Assembly (NCBI GenBank): GCA_009823395.1
Contig: CM020519.1
Location: 16,577,501-16,641,500, forward strand
DNA: 64,000 nucleotides
Reading direction: 5' to 3'
From: Thamnaconus septentrionalis
Lineage: Eukaryota; Chordata; Actinopteri; Tetraodontiformes; Monacanthidae
The translations under genes were made by a program, and so were the position numbers. Under the pieces are notes generated by a model that was not told where the DNA came from, did not search any database, and was given only the letters and a program-made list of their open reading frames with translations. Below, piece after piece: positions 59,780 through 64,000 of this stretch; the first letter of the stretch is position 1; each line of letters starts with the position of its first letter.

Positions 59780-62053
59780 CTGTCAGGCGACGGGCAGACG
59801 GACGGAGGGAAGGAGGGAAGGAGGGGATGAGCAACGACAGGCAGCGGCGGCAAATCAGGTGAAGACAAACTTTAAAAGGCGTTTGTGGGCTCCGGCGGCG
59901 GCAGATGGTCGGAGGGAGTGAGGGTTTCTCTCCTCGCCCAAGCCAAACAGATGACAAATGCAAACAGATTGTTGGAGAGAGTCCGGATGAAAAAGAAACA
60001 CTTTTTGCCGTCGTAGGAAGGAAGGAACTCTCGCGTGAACTTCAGAGGAGCAGAGAGGAGCCTTTGAAATGCAAACTATTGAGAGTGAAATATTTTTGCG
60101 CGGGCATGAACACACGCCAAGCCGCAGCACTTTAATTGCACATAGGTTTTCATCTTTGTCTTCTTTATTGTGTTTTTATTGTTGATGTTGTTGTTGTTGC
60201 TGCTATTGGCATACAACACTGACACAGTTGCTGTCTTGTGTGTCTACTGCTGCTGTGACACAAGAAATGTTCCCCTTAGGGGATCAATCAAGATTATTCC
60301 ATTCTATTGTTTGTACATTGGATGTGTCTCGCGTCACAAAATGACACAGGAAAGCATCATTGGAATCAACCCTTTGTGATGTCAGCAAGGGCACTCACAC
60401 CACAGTAGCCACGCCCCCCCCTTGTGGCCACCTTTGTTTTCATTCCCTTTCTTCCGTTCGGGAGGGAGATTAAACAAAGCATTTGCATTAGCATTGAGCT
60501 AAAGCCCTTTGTTTTAATGGGAGCAAATGCAAACACCAGGCTAAATGTGTTGTTTTCTGGAGCTCGGTCCACTTTGTTGTATAATTCAGGATGTGGGCTC
60601 TGCTGCAGGATGAGAGATTAGGTTTTGAATATGAATACGACTGGGGGGGGGGGGCTCTAACAAAAACAACTGACATCAGAAGCTGAAATGATAAAATAAT
60701 AATTGAATGCTTTTTCTAGATAAGCAATAATTATCTTGCATTAAAACACACCGACTAGAAAATTATAATTCTCTTCCGTGTGCACAGCCATTCCACAGTT
60801 CACCAGGAGAGACCATCAGGTGCTCAAACATTAACAACATAGATGCATAGCTCTGCCCTGAACTGCTTTCAGCATGTAAACCTGCACTGTGATGATTCAT
60901 GCAGCATTCCTGACATACAGCAGTGAATATATTTTTTAATTTAATTTGATCTTAATTTTACACAATCTTAAATGCAACCTTCAAGTGGGAAAAAAAAACA
61001 AAAAACTTTTTTCCCTTTTTTTTTGTCCTTCAAAAAGTGTGGCTGCATCAGATGGACACAAGAGGAAACAAGGTTGTGTTTGACTGTGGTAAAACACAAT
61101 CACATTCACAAATGTGTGGGATGTCCAAAAATGTATTTCGACCACTGGATCAGACACAAAAGACTTTAGTAAAGTTGGAAACTTGGAATTTCCTTAAATT
61201 AAAGCCATAAATTAAAAAACACCACATTGGTTGATTTATGAAGGTGACTGTTTGTGCTTTTACTACTTTTATTTTGTTTTGTTTTAGTTTTTGTTTCTTT
61301 TTTTCTTTTTGGAGCCGACGCTGTCAGGATGTTGCTGTGGCGACGGTGATGTGACGAAGCCACAGACTTCCTGGACGATGGCCGGCCAAGATCAAACTGC
61401 GGCAGTGTCAGCTGACACCGAGGCGTCTGGCAGCAGCCACAAGCTGCTTGTCCAGCCTTTAAGGGCAGCTGACGCAGGCTGCCAGAGCGTTGGCGTGAGC
61501 TGCCAAACTACTCTGTGTCAACTGAAGCTGAGCCTGCTCACTTTACAAAACATGGAGGAGGAATTGAAAAAAAAAAATTGCACATCCACACTAATTTGGC
61601 ATCACATATGACTTTAAGAAAAAAAAAAAAAAGCAATAGTTTTTCTTGTGCGCAAGACTGCCTATTTTTTTTTTCCATCAATCAAAAAGTTTACTAGATG
61701 GGCTAATGTTTAAAAAGTCTGAGCAAACGCAACGATTCCATAAACAGCGATAAAATTAACGTTGACTAATATTAGCTAATATTTTTGCCATTGTACTGTT
61801 GTACTGACAAACAGACAGTACACCACACAATCAGCTGATTCACCGACCGAAGCATCGTCTCACTAATCAAAGATGAAGCTCTGACACATTAGCACGTACT
61901 CTGTCCAGGGCGACTGGAGGGAAGCGACAATATGTTTACTTCCTGTGTTGAGCTTGCACAAAGTAAAAACATCTAAAAAAAAAGAAAAATGTCAACGTGT
62001 TTTCAATAAGTTGATTCTTGCACCCAACCCTTTCATTTTTACAGTTACAGTAA

Positions 62054-62061
<8 letters not shown>

Positions 62062-62108
<47 letters not shown>

Positions 62109-62161
62109 CAGAGAGAGAGAGTGAGAGTGAGAGAGAGAGATAGATAGATAGATAGATAGAA
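62062..62161 (+). repeat. Compound microsatellite (CA)n-(TA)n-(GA)n-(GATA)n
   Basis: Four different repeat types in 100 bp, abutting the Tc1-like remnant. Confidence 0.95.
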
Positions 62162-62186
62162 GCGGAGCAGGTGTGCTCTCTCACAC

Positions 62187-62389
62187 TGGTCGCTGGAAGT
62201 TCAACATGGCACCTCATGGCAGAGAACTCTCTGAGAAGACTTGTTGCTCCACGTAAAGATGGCCGAGGTACCAGAGCCTATTGCATTGTATCGAAGTGTC
62301 ATTTCTTCAGTGTTGTCCCATTAAACATATAATAAAATACTGGCAGAAATGTAAGGGGAGTACTCACTTTTGAGACATACTGTATGTAT
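62187..62389 (+). mobile_element. Tc1-like transposon remnant, internally deleted
   Basis: GCTGGAAGTTCAACATGGCA followed by CACCTCATGGCAGAGAACTC is the start of a Tc1-type transposase in fish. It jumps to the 3' end (GAAGTGTCATTTCTTCAGTG, AGTACTCACTTTTGAGACAT). Most of the transposase is deleted, so the copy is dead; the left TIR is lost in microsatellite sequence. Confidence 0.85.
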
Positions 62390-62880
62390 ATAAAAAAATA
62401 CCTATACCATTTGTTATTAAGCTATCATTATGAAGTGATATTTGTTATTCATTGTGACTTTTTTCCATCAGTAGGTTTCACAGCATGGCAGCTGGTAGGA
62501 AGTGTGATTCATCAAATCAAATTGTGATTCTGTCTTTGAAGCGGCATTTGAAACTGTGTGTTATGAAAATAAGAGGCATTAAGAAGCAGAATTAATATTC
62601 ACCAACAGGAGCGCGAGGTTCTGTCTGACTGCCTGTCTATCTGTCCATCTGTCTGTCTACCTAGAGTGGCCAAAAACAACATTTGGCGTTCTAAAAAAAA
62701 ATAAAACGAACAAATAAATAAATAATTCTGAGAGTGGGCTGACCGCGTGTGTCTGTGTATGTGTGAGCGTGCCTGCGCGCGCGCGCGTGTGTGCTTGTGT
62801 GCGGGTGTGCACGCGTGTGTCGCGGGGGAACACTTGATGGGTGCAAGCTGCACACTTGGAAATAGCAGAGGGTGATGGCT

Positions 62881-62882
<2 letters not shown>

Positions 62883-62949
<67 letters not shown>

Positions 62950-63051
62950 TGTGACGACTGGCGGGGTGACATTGTGGATGTGCGCGCGATGCTGTGACAC
63001 ATCGCCTACGACTCATTACGGCTTCACTGTGATCAGGCGGCTGGGGAGCTG

Positions 63052-63100
<49 letters not shown>
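62883..63100 (+). repeat. Long complementary (GT)n and (CA)n tracts
   Basis: (GT)n at 62883-62949 (about 33 units) and (CA)n at 63053-63100 (about 24 units), about 100 bp apart; a further (CA)n lies at 63190-63213. Confidence 0.95.
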
Positions 63101-63101
<1 letters not shown>

Positions 63102-63279
63102 CCGAACACCTCGGTCGTTACTTGCGGCTCTTGACATCTCCCAGCTTGCACCCCCTCCAGCGCTCCCCCACAGGACGCAGACGCACAGACACACACACAC
63201 ACACACACACACACGCTCACGCTCGACGCACAAGCGCAGAGGGGTGCTGGTGAGCGCACGAAACAGCACCCAGGCGCAT

Positions 63280-63450
63280 TCAGACAGGCGTCTACAATTA
63301 GAGCCCCCGCACGGGAGCCGCGGATGCGTAATTAGACTGTTTTCGACTGTGTGTTTAATGCGGCCGTGCGCGCCCCTCTTCATTAATGTCACTTATATCA
63401 GCCTGGCCCCTCCGTTCCTGCTGGATGCAATCACCAGCAGATGATCAAAG
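63280..63450. promoter_or_regulatory. Candidate conserved non-coding block
   Basis: Between microsatellites, a repeat-free block with TGCGTAATTAGACTG, GTGTTTAATGCGGCC, CTTCATTAATGTCAC and GATGATCAAAG (TCF-like). Composition and motif mix resemble an enhancer; unproven. Confidence 0.25.
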
Positions 63451-63465
63451 TGAAATAAGGGCAAA

Positions 63466-63469
<4 letters not shown>

Positions 63470-63511
<42 letters not shown>
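63470..63511 (+). repeat. (GT)n microsatellite
   Basis: About 21 GT units. Confidence 0.95.
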
Positions 63512-63513
<2 letters not shown>

Positions 63514-64000
63514 CAAACGACAGTTTGGTTTCAATAAATCAACACAATTAAAAATACATCACAAAAGGTGATTATTAAAATCTGTTGTTAGGGTTTTTGG
63601 TTGAGTTTTTTTTGTATATATATATATATATGTATATATACACTGTTTCATTTTTGAATACTGTATAGTGTTTTACAGTGTGGGCAAAAATGATTAAAAC
63701 TCATCTGTTTGAGTTTCAGCTGTTTATGATGAATCGGCCTGGCTTGTTTGTTGACCTAAATCTCCTTCTGATGGTCCTGCTCTGTCGTTAATAGAGCCGA
63801 ATGGTGACCGTCGATATTTCATTCACTTTATGGGTAACTTAACAGCCAATTCAACTAAATGGACTGAAATCGCACTTTGCATATGAGATTCTCTTCTGGC
63901 CGCTGGAAGTTTCACAATTGATGGATGTTTACACTGTCATTTTTTTAATAGCCTTTTTTTTCGCTCTCTTTCCTTTTTGGATTCAGTGTATCTGGATCAA

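Larger units (their letters stand above)
59780..64000. other. Intron upstream of window exon 1 (continues past the window)
   Basis: At least 4.2 kb. It holds a retroposon-like tail near 60250-60300 (TGTTCCCCTTAGGGGATCAA), a G-run at 60643-60654, A-runs, a Tc1-like remnant (62187-62389), compound microsatellites at 62062-62161, long (GT)n and (CA)n runs at 62883-63100 and 63190-63213, and (GT)n 63470-63511. No LN exon was found. Confidence 0.75.

Overview
The window is vertebrate, most likely teleost, nuclear DNA. It holds the 5'-middle part of one large gene on the minus strand, a laminin alpha-2 chain (lama2). I reconstruct 21 coding exons between 59779 and 209. Every junction is GT-AG and every reading phase carries across. 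Together they give 2,748 nt (916 codons) of continuous laminin short arm: the C-terminal part of the LN domain, LE modules 1-4, a split LE module around one L4 (laminin IV type A) domain, then LE modules up to about the thirteenth. The start codon, signal peptide and N-terminal LN part lie above 64000, and the second L4, coiled coil and G domains lie below 1. The paralogue call rests on alpha-2-like blocks recalled from the mammalian protein, for example [20 protein letters not shown] and [10 protein letters not shown].

Region by region (minus gene read right to left): 59.8-58.6 kb, LN end; 54.9-50.4 kb, LE1 to the first half of LE5, with short introns full of CA/TG repeats; 46.9-29.2 kb, the L4 domain over four exons, including a 10.8 kb intron; 29.2-13.5 kb, LE5 second half to LE8; 7.3-0.2 kb, LE9 to LE13. 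About 96% of the window is intron. The introns carry a typical fish repeat load: at least nine copies of one short terminal-inverted-repeat element, three or more hAT-like elements (one with BED zinc-finger coding, one nested with perfect 8-bp target duplications), a Tc1-like remnant, a possible Harbinger-like element, LINE fragments (one with 15-bp target duplications), a tRNA-type SINE and many microsatellites.

Four things stand out. (1) An in-frame open region directly upstream of window exon 15 (21345-21487) encodes a textbook-looking signal peptide with a strong Kozak context and a GC-box/TATA-like sequence upstream; it could be an internal start for a short laminin alpha-2. The same 143 nt contain no AG at all, which equally fits a distant-branch-point splice acceptor. 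(2) A GC-rich laminin-EGF-like fragment that is not part of lama2 and looks gamma-2-like sits in an intron at about 5.36-5.51 kb. (3) The 58-nt window exon 6 is flanked by complementary (UG)n and (CA)n tracts and has a tandem in-frame acceptor. (4) A (UG)n tract runs directly into the 3' splice site of window exon 12. No RNA genes, CRISPR arrays or second complete protein-coding gene were recognised.
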